Source: Acetofilamentum sp.
GTDB taxonomy: Bacteria > Bacteroidota > Bacteroidia > Bacteroidales > DTU049
Length of the DNA: 9,721 nt
Reading direction: 5' to 3'
Assembly (NCBI GenBank): GCA_020720525.1
Contig: DYON01000090.1
Coordinates: forward strand, 1-9,721
Position 1 is the stretch's first letter. Each line of letters starts with the position of its first letter. The position numbers were made by a program, and so were the translations under genes. Under the pieces are notes generated by a model that ran no database searches, was not told where the DNA came from, and saw only the letters and a program-made list of their open reading frames with translations. Positions 1 through 6,465 of the stretch are shown here, in pieces.

Positions 1-76
1 CCACAAATTTTAAAATTAAGGGCAAATGCTTACGCTTCTTTTTCAATAAAATGCAAGTTTACTCAACCTGCAACAG

Positions 77-84
77 CAAATATA
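77..84 (-). promoter_or_regulatory. Possible divergent promoter -7 box (TATATTTG)
   Basis: Read on the - strand this is TATATTTG, a perfect match to the Bacteroidota -7 consensus TAnnTTTG. A TTTG lies 22 bases upstream on the same strand, slightly more than the usual spacing to a -33 element. It would drive a gene to the left of the window. No such gene is visible here and the region is very AT-rich, so a chance match is possible. Confidence 0.3.
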
Positions 85-202
85 TGAAAAAATAAAACAA
101 TTGATTCAAACTTTTCTGATTGTATTATTGTAATTTTCAATTCGATGCTTTCTAATCTTGGCTGAATGTTATCGTTAATACGCATCTAATAAAGCAAGGA
201 AT

Positions 203-280
203 TTTAAGCTCACACAAGCATCAAATGAAGCTCAAAAAGTTGCAATATTGAGCTACATTTATTATCTTTGTGAGCTTAAA
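203..280. promoter_or_regulatory. Nested inverted repeats, four AGCT-centred half-sites: candidate operator of the fic gene
   Basis: A perfect 12-base inverted repeat (TTTAAGCTCACA at 203-214, TGTGAGCTTAAA at 269-280) encloses a second 7-base one (AGCTCAA at 229-235, TTGAGCT at 248-254). The four AGCT cores sit at 208, 229, 251 and 273, spaced 21, 22 and 22 bases, about two helical turns, so all face the same side of DNA. The first two half-sites read AGCTCA and the last two read TGAGCT. They overlap the promoter of the downstream gene, whose product starts with a winged-helix domain. Autoregulation by that protein is the simplest inference. The repeats and spacing are read directly; the regulator is not proven. 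Confidence 0.6.
240..270 (+). promoter_or_regulatory. Bacteroidota-type promoter of the fic gene
   Basis: TATCTTTG at 263-270 is an exact TAnnTTTG -7 box, with TTG at 240-242 placed 20 bases upstream as the -33 element. Transcription would start near 275, leaving a leader of about 13 bases before the ATG at 289. One AGCT half-site lies in the spacer and another covers the predicted start point, a layout suited to repression. Confidence 0.55.
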
Positions 281-288
281 GTGCAAAA

Positions 289-1329
289 ATGATGGAAAAC
301 CGCGAACAGCAAATCATTGATTTTGTCAAAAAAACAGGTGAATGTTCCTCAAAAGAAGTGTTTGATGGAGCAAACGTTGGCGTTAGCTATGCTACACTCA
401 AAAGAATACTTGTGCAACTTGCAACGAAGGGTTTTCTCATTGTAAATGGACAAGGCAAAGGGACAAAATATAATGTATCGCCCATTTACGAAATGATTCG
501 ACCCATTGATATCGAAGATTATTACAAGAAGGATATTGACGATCGAGACATTAGAGACTCCTTTAATTTTACCATGATTAATGATGTTTTGGCAAAGCAT
601 GATCTATTTTCCGATGACGAGCATCAAATGCTCATCAATTTGCAATCCATCTATCAGAAAAACATATCACACCTTTCAGAAAGCAGCTTCAACAAGGAAT
701 TGGAGCGACTGGCCATCGACCTTAGTTGGAAATCGTCACAAATTGAAGGGAACACCTATTCTTTGTTGGAAACTGAAAGGCTTTTGAAAGATAAATTGAC
801 TGCTTCTGGAAAAACAAAAGAAGAGGCCATTATGTTGCTGAATCACAAAGATGCCATTGATTTTATTGTCGACAATCCTGACTATCTCCATCCATTGACG
901 ATTTCAAAAATTGAAGATATTCACAGCCTATTGATGAAAGAACTCGATGTTGAACGCAACATCAGAACCCGACGTGTTGGAATTTCTGGAACCAATTACC
1001 GACCACTAGACAATGAGTTTCAAATTAAAGAAGCTTTACAAGGAGCCTGTCTGGTGATTAATAGCAAAAGAAATGTGTTTGAAAAAGCGCTTCTTGCACT
1101 GATTCTCATCTCGTATATACAGCCATTCATGGATGGAAACAAACGAACAGCTCGTATTGTGAGCAACTCAATTTTGATAAACAACAAGCATTGCCCGCTG
1201 TCGTTTAGAACTGTTGATCCAATTGATTATAAAAAAGCGATGCTTCTGTTTTACGAACAAAATAATATTTCCAGCTTCAAAGAAATATTCATTAATCAAT
1301 TCGAATTTGCAGTGAATACGTATTTCTGA
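289..1329 (+). CDS. Fic family protein with winged-helix N-terminus and His-to-Gln Fic motif
   Basis: A 346-residue cytosolic protein. Residues 1-65 look like a winged helix-turn-helix. A Fic N-terminal region follows, with the class II inhibitory motif S149-S-Q-I-E153-G154. The Fic core contains the target-docking segment GTNYRPL (about 235-241) and the Fic loop QPFMDGNKRTAR at 278-289. Fic enzymes usually transfer AMP from ATP to target hydroxyl groups using the His of HPFx(D/E)GN. Here that position is Gln278 (codon CAG at 1120-1122), while the phosphate-binding D282, G283, N284, K285 and R286 remain. Activity may therefore be lost or changed, or the protein may act mainly as a DNA-binding regulator. 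Start: two ATGs in tandem (289 and 292), just behind a good promoter. It stands alone, 190 bases from the next gene. Family assignment is firm; target and activity are unknown. Confidence 0.9.
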   Translation: MMENREQQIIDFVKKTGECSSKEVFDGANVGVSYATLKRILVQLATKGFLIVNGQGKGTKYNVSPIYEMIRPIDIEDYYKKDIDDRDIRDSFNFTMINDVLAKHDLFSDDEHQMLINLQSIYQKNISHLSESSFNKELERLAIDLSWKSSQIEGNTYSLLETERLLKDKLTASGKTKEEAIMLLNHKDAIDFIVDNPDYLHPLTISKIEDIHSLLMKELDVERNIRTRRVGISGTNYRPLDNEFQIKEALQGACLVINSKRNVFEKALLALILISYIQPFMDGNKRTARIVSNSILINNKHCPLSFRTVDPIDYKKAMLLFYEQNNISSFKEIFINQFEFAVNTYF

Positions 1330-1519
1330 AAGAATTGAGTATTTGATGCATTTAGGAAATGTCCAATTTAGGGTTCAAATTGTCGCAGAATCTTCTTGAA
1401 ATGAGAAGAAAAGCATTCTTCAAATGGTTGCATCCCCTGCCAAATTGACACCCAAAGCGCCTGTTTGTCATGTTTTTTGTGCAGGGAACGATAATTGACA
1501 ATGCCACAAATCTAAAAAT
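1330..1519. other. Intergenic region fic-osmC, no clear element
   Basis: No gene is supported. A near-direct repeat is present: TTCTTGAAATG (1393-1403) and TTCTTCAAATG (1416-1426), 10 of 11 bases alike and 23 bases apart. It could be a regulator site for the redox operon, but nothing else supports that. I find no convincing TAnnTTTG promoter and no terminator for the fic gene, although the operon promoter is expected here. Confidence 0.3.
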
Positions 1520-1942
1520 ATGAATATGAAACAATCAATGTCCGGTAAGTGGCTCAACAAAATGGCTTTCGAAGCCGAAGTGAGCGGACACAAACTCATT
1601 ATGGACGCTGTTCCCGAAGTGGGTGGCGAAAATCGTGGTCCACGGCCCAAAGAACTTATGTTAGCGTCGTTGCTGGGTTGCACTGGTATGGATGTGATTT
1701 CTATTCTTGAAAAAATGCGTGTTGAGGTAGCCGATTTCAATATCGACATCGAGGCCGATGTTACCGAAGAACATCCAAAGCATTATGAGGCAATTCATAT
1801 TATTTACAGTTTCAAAGGCAAAGACCTTCCCATGGACAAACTCGAAAAGGCTATAGAATTGTCGCAAGACCGCTATTGTGGTGTTTCGGTAGTTTACAAA
1901 AAAGCAATGAAAATCACCTACGAAATCAGGGTGAATCAATAA
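1520..1942 (+). CDS. OsmC family peroxiredoxin-like protein
   Basis: A 140-residue cytosolic protein of the OsmC/Ohr superfamily, YhfA-like group. Members reduce organic hydroperoxides with two conserved cysteines. Both are present: Cys54 in LLGCTGMDV, the peroxidatic position on the central helix, and Cys120 in DRYCGVS, the resolving position. The preceding segment GGENRGPRPKEL, with Glu45, is typical of the family. Length is normal. The start at 1520 is the first of three nearby in-frame ATGs (1520, 1526, 1538), so the exact N-terminus is uncertain by a few residues. It is the first gene of a five-gene run, 20 bases ahead of a thioredoxin-fold gene and followed by trxB. This suggests a detoxification and thiol-recycling unit. 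Family is certain; substrate is inferred. Confidence 0.9.
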   Translation: MNMKQSMSGKWLNKMAFEAEVSGHKLIMDAVPEVGGENRGPRPKELMLASLLGCTGMDVISILEKMRVEVADFNIDIEADVTEEHPKHYEAIHIIYSFKGKDLPMDKLEKAIELSQDRYCGVSVVYKKAMKITYEIRVNQ

Positions 1943-1962
1943 TAACACAAATAACAAACGTT

Positions 1963-2313
1963 ATGACACTCGACACAAATCTCACACACGTCAGCGATGC
2001 CAACGAATGGCAGAAAATGATTAGCGAAAACGAAAATGTAATAATATGCTGCGGTCGTATGGGACCGATGTGCATCCCTGTTTATGACTTAATGGAAGAT
2101 ATTGAAAGCGAATACAGTCACGTGAAATTCGCCGATATGCTTTTCGATATTCCCGAAGCTCATGTAATTCGTAATGCTCCTGAAGCCCGTGGATTTATGG
2201 GACTTCCTTTTACGATGTATTACAAAAACGGAAAAGTGGTTGAAGCAACCAGTAGTATTCAAAACGAAGACCAAGTGCGTAGCATACTCGATGCTCAGTT
2301 TGGACAAAAGTAA
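1963..2313 (+). CDS. Thioredoxin-fold protein lacking a canonical CXXC
   Basis: A 116-residue protein. Its C-terminal half matches thioredoxin: the cis-proline loop is MGLPF (Pro82), followed by a strand and the KNGKVVE turn. The active-site region does not match. Instead of WCGPC it has CCGRMGPMC, with Cys29, Cys30 and Cys37. Counting back from the helix end in EY, Cys37 falls on the second, resolving cysteine of thioredoxin, while the first cysteine position is Gly34. Cys29 or Cys30 might substitute for it. The frame stays open upstream to 1876, but that part overlaps osmC. ATG 1963 leaves a 20-base gap and gives a normal thioredoxin N-terminus, so I chose it. It precedes trxB by 6 bases. 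It may be an adaptor, a one-cysteine or wide-spaced dithiol protein, or a chaperone-like paralogue of the thioredoxin two genes on. Confidence 0.8.
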   Translation: MTLDTNLTHVSDANEWQKMISENENVIICCGRMGPMCIPVYDLMEDIESEYSHVKFADMLFDIPEAHVIRNAPEARGFMGLPFTMYYKNGKVVEATSSIQNEDQVRSILDAQFGQK

Positions 2314-2319
2314 AAAAAG

Positions 2320-3252
2320 ATGGACAGCAATTGTTACGATGCAATTGTGATTGGTGGAGGACCTGCCGGACTAACGGCAGGCATCTACTTGTCGCGTGCA
2401 AAAATTAAAACACTGATTTTGAACGAAGGAGTAGCTGGTGGTCAGCTCATTCTTACACACGAAATTGCCAACTATCCAGGCGTTGAGAATATAAGTGGAT
2501 ACAAATTGGCAAACATTATGAAAAAACAAGCCAAATCGTTTGGTGCCGAAATAAAAACAATTTCGGTTCATCCGCAGATAGAAACCGAAGGTAATTTGAA
2601 AAAAGTGGTGGTTGGCGAACAGGTTTACACAGCCTATACTGTAATTCTAACCCCAGGAGGTTCGCCCCGAATGCTTGGTGCAAAAGGCGAAAAAGAGCTG
2701 AAAGGTTTGGGCGTAAGCTATTGTGCAACCTGCGATGGCGAATTTTTTACCGACAAGGAAATTATTGTGGTTGGAGGTGGCAATTCGGCGCTCGAAGAAG
2801 CTGTTTCGCTTTCGAAATATGCGTCCAAAATCACTTTAATTCACCAATTCGACCATTTTCAAGCATTTCCGGCTTATGTTGACGAAGCTCGCAGCAATCC
2901 GAAAATCAATTTTATCATGGAAACATTGGTAGAGGAATTTGCTGGTGATGGCAAACTCGAAAAAGTGCTCTTGCATAATCTAAAAAACGGTAGCAAAGAA
3001 TGGTTCAACGCCGAAGGCGCTTTTGTTTTTATTGGCTATGCACCCAATACTACTTTTGTTGAAAAACTGGTTACGCTCAACGATAGACAAGAAATTGTGG
3101 TGAATACCGACATGGAAACATCGGTGGATGGAATTTTTGCAGCTGGCGATTGTATTGTTAAAAAATATCGTCAGGTTACTACTGCCGTTGGCGATGCTAC
3201 TGTGGCCGCACTTGCTGCAGCTGCCAAAACATGGGAATTGAAAAAACACTAA
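2320..3252 (+). CDS. trxB: Thioredoxin reductase (low-Mr flavoprotein) with altered NADPH site
   Basis: A 310-residue FAD enzyme of the bacterial thioredoxin reductase type, which passes electrons from a pyridine nucleotide through FAD and a redox disulfide to thioredoxin. Visible in order: FAD dinucleotide motif GGGPAG (12-17), active-site CATC (Cys135, Cys138), second dinucleotide motif GGGNSA (152-157), and the FAD-closing motif FAAGDC (273-278). Length is normal. In NADPH enzymes the stretch after the second motif reads HRRDxFR, whose arginines hold the 2'-phosphate. Here it is H175-QFDHF-Q181, so all three arginines are gone. NADH use or another electron donor is therefore plausible. The gene lies 6 bases after the thioredoxin-like gene and 13 before a canonical thioredoxin, its likely substrate. 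The family call is firm; cofactor preference is inference. Confidence 0.93.
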   Translation: MDSNCYDAIVIGGGPAGLTAGIYLSRAKIKTLILNEGVAGGQLILTHEIANYPGVENISGYKLANIMKKQAKSFGAEIKTISVHPQIETEGNLKKVVVGEQVYTAYTVILTPGGSPRMLGAKGEKELKGLGVSYCATCDGEFFTDKEIIVVGGGNSALEEAVSLSKYASKITLIHQFDHFQAFPAYVDEARSNPKINFIMETLVEEFAGDGKLEKVLLHNLKNGSKEWFNAEGAFVFIGYAPNTTFVEKLVTLNDRQEIVVNTDMETSVDGIFAAGDCIVKKYRQVTTAVGDATVAALAAAAKTWELKKH

Positions 3253-3265
3253 AAACCCAACATTT

Positions 3266-3679
3266 ATGCCTATTTGGTTAATCATATTGCTCAGCGTTGT
3301 AGGATTGTTTATTCTACTTTTGGTTTACAACTATTCAAAGCTAAAACGAGCCACAGGTACGGCTACCAGCCCAAATGCGATTCATTTGACCGACAACAAT
3401 TTTCAGCAAGTCATTAAACAAGGCTCGGTATTGGTCGATTTTTGGGCCGATTGGTGTATGCCTTGTAAACTTTTGGGACCCACCATCAATCAAATTGCCG
3501 ACGAATATGTTGGCAAAGTGAAAGTAGGAAAACTCAATGTGGAAGATGAAAAACGCACGGCAGCAAAATATGGAGTACGCAGTATTCCAACCGTTATTTT
3601 GTTTAAAAATGGCAAAGAGTCGAAGCGCTTTGTGGGTGTAAAGCCCAAACACGTTTATACCAATCATTTCGACAAATAA
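3266..3679 (+). CDS. trxA: Membrane-anchored thioredoxin
   Basis: A 137-residue protein. Residues 3-21 form one hydrophobic helix, followed by the basic stretch YSKLKR and then a thioredoxin domain from about 40. The domain has the buried Asp58 (VDFW), the active site W63-C64-M-P-C67, and cis-Pro108 in SIPTVILFKNG. All catalytic residues of a thioredoxin are present, with CMPC instead of CGPC. The positive charges after the helix suggest, by the positive-inside rule, that the domain faces the cytoplasm and is tethered to the inner membrane. Export as an anchored periplasmic thiol reductant cannot be excluded. Its position directly after trxB makes it the expected electron acceptor of that reductase. 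Soluble thioredoxins are about 105-110 residues, so the extra length is the anchor. Confidence 0.9.
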   Translation: MPIWLIILLSVVGLFILLLVYNYSKLKRATGTATSPNAIHLTDNNFQQVIKQGSVLVDFWADWCMPCKLLGPTINQIADEYVGKVKVGKLNVEDEKRTAAKYGVRSIPTVILFKNGKESKRFVGVKPKHVYTNHFDK

Positions 3680-3694
3680 CCACTATTCTTTTCA

Positions 3695-4225
3695 ATGAGA
3701 AAACACATTCTCGTTTTTGTGTTATCGGTAATATCTCTATCGTGCAATAAGGTGGATAAAATTACCCATTTCGATATGGAATACGAAACACAGATTACTA
3801 TTCCCTCAACAATTGGGGTGAATCTGCCGTTGAATCTTTACTCACCCAATATTACCACCAACAGCGAAACGGTTTTCGACTTACACGATACCAAAGCGCG
3901 AAAGGTGGAAAAAATCAATCTCACCTCGTTAAATATGAATGTAGCTAATCCGGTTGGAAAAAATTTCAATTTTTTAAAGACGCTAAGGTTGTTTATTACT
4001 GCTGACGATTTACCCGAAATTGAAGTTGCATGGATCGTGGACCACACCGACGATGACGCAACTTCATTGAATTTATCGGTTATCCCCGACGATTTGAAAG
4101 ATTATATCATCAAGGAATCGTTTTCGTTGCGTGCCGAATCTGTTACCGACCAAATAATTACGCACGACTACACCATCAATGTGTTGCTAACTTATTGGGT
4201 TGATGCAAGGGTTTTAGGACTTTAG
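3695..4225 (+). CDS. Hypothetical lipoprotein, last gene of the redox operon
   Basis: A 176-residue protein that I do not recognise. The N-terminus has a basic start (MRKH), a hydrophobic core, and Cys17 in VISLSCNK. This is a loose Bacteroidota-type lipobox with Ser at -3 and Leu at -2, so lipid attachment is probable rather than certain. The rest alternates hydrophobic and polar residues, suggesting a beta-sandwich, and has no further cysteine. It therefore has no dithiol of its own. It begins 15 bases after the thioredoxin gene and is probably co-transcribed. Its TAG stop overlaps the TAA stop of the converging gene on the other strand. Whether it takes part in redox work is unknown. Confidence 0.75.
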   Translation: MRKHILVFVLSVISLSCNKVDKITHFDMEYETQITIPSTIGVNLPLNLYSPNITTNSETVFDLHDTKARKVEKINLTSLNMNVANPVGKNFNFLKTLRLFITADDLPEIEVAWIVDHTDDDATSLNLSVIPDDLKDYIIKESFSLRAESVTDQIITHDYTINVLLTYWVDARVLGL

Positions 4226-4671
4226 GCTGGGAGTAATTCTTTTACCAATTTCGACACCACGCTGTTGTCGGCTTTGCCAGCAAGCTGTTTCGATGCCATT
4301 CCCATCACTTTGCCCATGTCTTTTATGCTTGTGGCACCAGTTTGTGCAATAATTTCTGCAACCACTTTGCGAATATCGTCCTCGCTCATTTGGGCTGGCA
4401 AGTAAGCCTCGATATAGTCGGCCTGAATCATTTCGGGCTCATACAAATCCATTCTGTTTTGTTCTTTGTAAATAGCAGCCGATTCGCGACGTTGCTTCAC
4501 CAGTTTTTGAAGAATTTTCAATTCATCTTCAGGAGTAACTGGTTTGTTGCCTTCGGCTGTGTTGGCAACCAGCAACGCTGCTTTTACTCCACGCAATGCT
4601 TCAAGTTTTTCCATTTCGCGGGCTTTCGTTGCCGCCATAATGTCGGTACTGATAATATCGATTAAGCTCAT
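4222..4671 (-). CDS. GatB/YqeY domain-containing protein
   Basis: A 149-residue protein of the YqeY family, related to the tail domain of the GatB subunit of tRNA amidotransferase. The N-terminal helical part begins MSLIDIISTDIMAATKARE and continues through LEALRGVKAALL and LQKLVKQRRES. The C-terminal part carries TGATSIKDMGKVMG, typical of the GatB/YqeY tail. The precise biochemical role of stand-alone YqeY is not well defined; a tRNA-related role is inferred from the GatB domain. A frame extension to 4683 would need a TTG start. I chose ATG 4671 because family members begin with MSL and a promoter-like box covers 4681-4688. It lies 62 bases downstream of the ABC ATPase gene and its stop overlaps that of the converging lipoprotein gene. 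Confidence 0.92.
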   Translation of the reverse strand: MSLIDIISTDIMAATKAREMEKLEALRGVKAALLVANTAEGNKPVTPEDELKILQKLVKQRRESAAIYKEQNRMDLYEPEMIQADYIEAYLPAQMSEDDIRKVVAEIIAQTGATSIKDMGKVMGMASKQLAGKADNSVVSKLVKELLPA

Positions 4672-4680
4672 GTTTTTTTG

Positions 4681-4688
4681 CAAAAATA
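4681..4688 (-). promoter_or_regulatory. Possible -7 box (TATTTTTG) for the YqeY gene
   Basis: On the - strand this reads TATTTTTG, fitting TAnnTTTG. The predicted transcription start would be only about 5 bases before the ATG at 4671, giving an almost leaderless message. No good -33 TTG is found 19-21 bases upstream, so support is moderate. Confidence 0.35.
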
Positions 4689-4733
4689 AGAAATTTATGG
4701 GAGTGAAAAATAAAAGAGTGCTTATAAGTTAAT

Positions 4734-6419
4734 CTATAACACAACCTTTGGAATCGACTCAATCAAAGTTTGTGTGTATGCGTTTTGCGGATTGGAAATG
4801 ATTTCTTTTGCAATGCCCGATTCGACAATTTTCCCTTTTTGCATTACCACAATTCGATTCGACATATATCCAACCACATTCATGTCGTGCGAAATGAATA
4901 CATAAGTGAGCCCGAATTCATCTTTTAGGTCGTTGAATAGGTTAAGAACCTGAGCCTGCACACTTACATCGAGTGCCGATACCGATTCGTCGCAGAAAAC
5001 AATTTCGGGTTTAAGTACCAAAGCCCGCGCAATAACAATGCGTTGCCGCTGCCCGCCGCTGAACTGATGCGGGTATTTTTTTAAATCATCGGCCGACAAG
5101 CCCGTTTTTTCCAAAATATAGACGGCATAATCGAGACGTTGACTGCCTAAAACCCGATGTTGGTTCATGGGTTCGAGCAAGGCATCTTTTACCGATCGGT
5201 GTGGTGTTAGCGACGAATATGGGTCTTGAAAGACAATTTGAAGACGTGTGCGGTATTTTCTCAATTCCCTTTCGCTAAGCGATGTCAGGTCGCAACCATC
5301 AAAAACAACGCTGCCCGAAGTGGGTCTTATAAGTTGTAAAGCAGCCCGAATCAATGTAGATTTTCCGCAGCCCGATTCACCAACAAGGCCAAGTGTTTCG
5401 CCTTGAAAAAGATTGAGCGAAATTTGGTCGTTTGCGCGAAACCATGCGTCGGCTTTTTGTTTGTTGCGGCGACCTAAAGCATAATGAACGCTCAGATTTT
5501 CGATGCTTAGAATTTTATCGCCAACCAACAAATCGCTTGGTTCTTTTGCCAAATCGTTTATTGGCTTACTAATAGAATCGTTATTTAAAAAGTCGTTTAC
5601 TGTTGGAAGGCGCAAGGGGTTGTTGGTAAGCTGTGGCCTACAAGCCATCAGTGCTTTTGTGTATGGAGCCTTTGGATTTGCAAAAATGCTTGCAGATGGG
5701 CCTTGTTCAACAACTTTTCCGTGTTGCATCACAACAATGTAGTCGGCAATATTGCTTACAAGAGCTAAATCGTGCGAAATAAATACAATTGCTGTTTCCG
5801 ACTCTTCCTTCAACGTATTTAAGAGTTGAATAATTTCTTTTTGTACAGTGACGTCGAGAGCGGTGGTTGGTTCATCAGCAATTAAGATACGGGGTTTTGT
5901 CGACATTGCCATTGCAATCATCACTCTTTGTCGTTGTCCACCCGAAAGCTGATGCGGATAGGAGTTGTACACTTTTTCTGGGTCGGGAAGTGCCACTTTG
6001 GCAAACAGCTCAATGATTCGCTTTTTCGCTTCTTTCTTTTTTAGTTTGAAGTGATGCCTCAATGGCTCAGATGCTTGATTGCCGCACCGAATTGATGGAT
6101 TAAGCGAACTTAGAGGGTCTTGAAAAATCATACTAATTTCATTTCCTCTAATTCGATTCATGTTTACATGCTTTGTATCGAGCATATCTGCCGACACTCC
6201 ATTTCTTTGCATGTATTGAATATGTCCTTCTTGTTTGATGGTTTTTATTTCGGGGAGCAACCCAATTATGGCAAGCGAAGTAAGTGTTTTACCCGAACCA
6301 CTTTCTCCAACAATTCCGACCACTTGGCTAGGAAATAATTGAAAATACACATCGTCAACGGCTTTTAAATTTCCAAATGAAATTGAGAGAGAAGAAATTT
6401 GCAAAACAGGTTGATTCAT
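4734..6419 (-). CDS. Fused double-ATPase ABC transporter subunit, dipeptide/oligopeptide type
   Basis: A 561-residue cytosolic ATPase with two nucleotide-binding domains in one chain, equivalent to DppD plus DppF and built like YejF or GsiA. Domain 1: Walker A GESGSGKT (38-45), signature LSGGQRQR (158-165), Walker B ILIADEP (178-184), switch His216. Its oligopeptide-transporter tail NPKAPYTKAL starts at 248. A linker follows (about 263-302). Domain 2: Walker A GESGCGKS (347-354), signature FSGGQRQR (453-460), Walker B IVFCDES (473-479), switch His511, tail NPQNAYTQTL at 543. Both sites look catalytically complete. It would power uptake of peptides or similar solutes, but no permease or binding-protein gene is present in the window. 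The frame extends to 6497, but that part runs through a hairpin and the end of the next gene. ATG 6419 starts directly before the first domain and fits family starts. Confidence 0.93.
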   Translation of the reverse strand: MNQPVLQISSLSISFGNLKAVDDVYFQLFPSQVVGIVGESGSGKTLTSLAIIGLLPEIKTIKQEGHIQYMQRNGVSADMLDTKHVNMNRIRGNEISMIFQDPLSSLNPSIRCGNQASEPLRHHFKLKKKEAKKRIIELFAKVALPDPEKVYNSYPHQLSGGQRQRVMIAMAMSTKPRILIADEPTTALDVTVQKEIIQLLNTLKEESETAIVFISHDLALVSNIADYIVVMQHGKVVEQGPSASIFANPKAPYTKALMACRPQLTNNPLRLPTVNDFLNNDSISKPINDLAKEPSDLLVGDKILSIENLSVHYALGRRNKQKADAWFRANDQISLNLFQGETLGLVGESGCGKSTLIRAALQLIRPTSGSVVFDGCDLTSLSERELRKYRTRLQIVFQDPYSSLTPHRSVKDALLEPMNQHRVLGSQRLDYAVYILEKTGLSADDLKKYPHQFSGGQRQRIVIARALVLKPEIVFCDESVSALDVSVQAQVLNLFNDLKDEFGLTYVFISHDMNVVGYMSNRIVVMQKGKIVESGIAKEIISNPQNAYTQTLIESIPKVVL

Positions 6420-6435
6420 TTTCGCTGAACATAAG

Positions 6436-6458
6436 AAAGGGCTGCATTGCAGCCCTTT
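6436..6458 (-). terminator. Strong hairpin, probable terminator of the basic lipoprotein gene
   Basis: A perfect 11-base inverted repeat, AAAGGGCTGCA and TGCAGCCCTTT around one base, lies 7 bases after the stop of the - strand gene ending at 6466 and 17 bases before the ABC gene start. On the - strand it is followed by TTTCTTAT, a modest U-rich tail. On the + strand it is followed by a much better run (TTTTATTTTTTT), although no + strand gene ends here. It may act in both directions, or partly separate the two - strand genes. Confidence 0.7.
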
Positions 6459-6465
6459 TATTTTT

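Noticed and set aside
1876..1962. Upstream part of the thioredoxin-like frame
   Set aside because: It overlaps the end of osmC by 67 bases; ATG 1963 gives a normal operon gap and a normal thioredoxin N-terminus.
4672..4683. TTG start for the YqeY protein
   Set aside because: It overlaps the -7 box candidate and adds residues not expected before the conserved MSL start.
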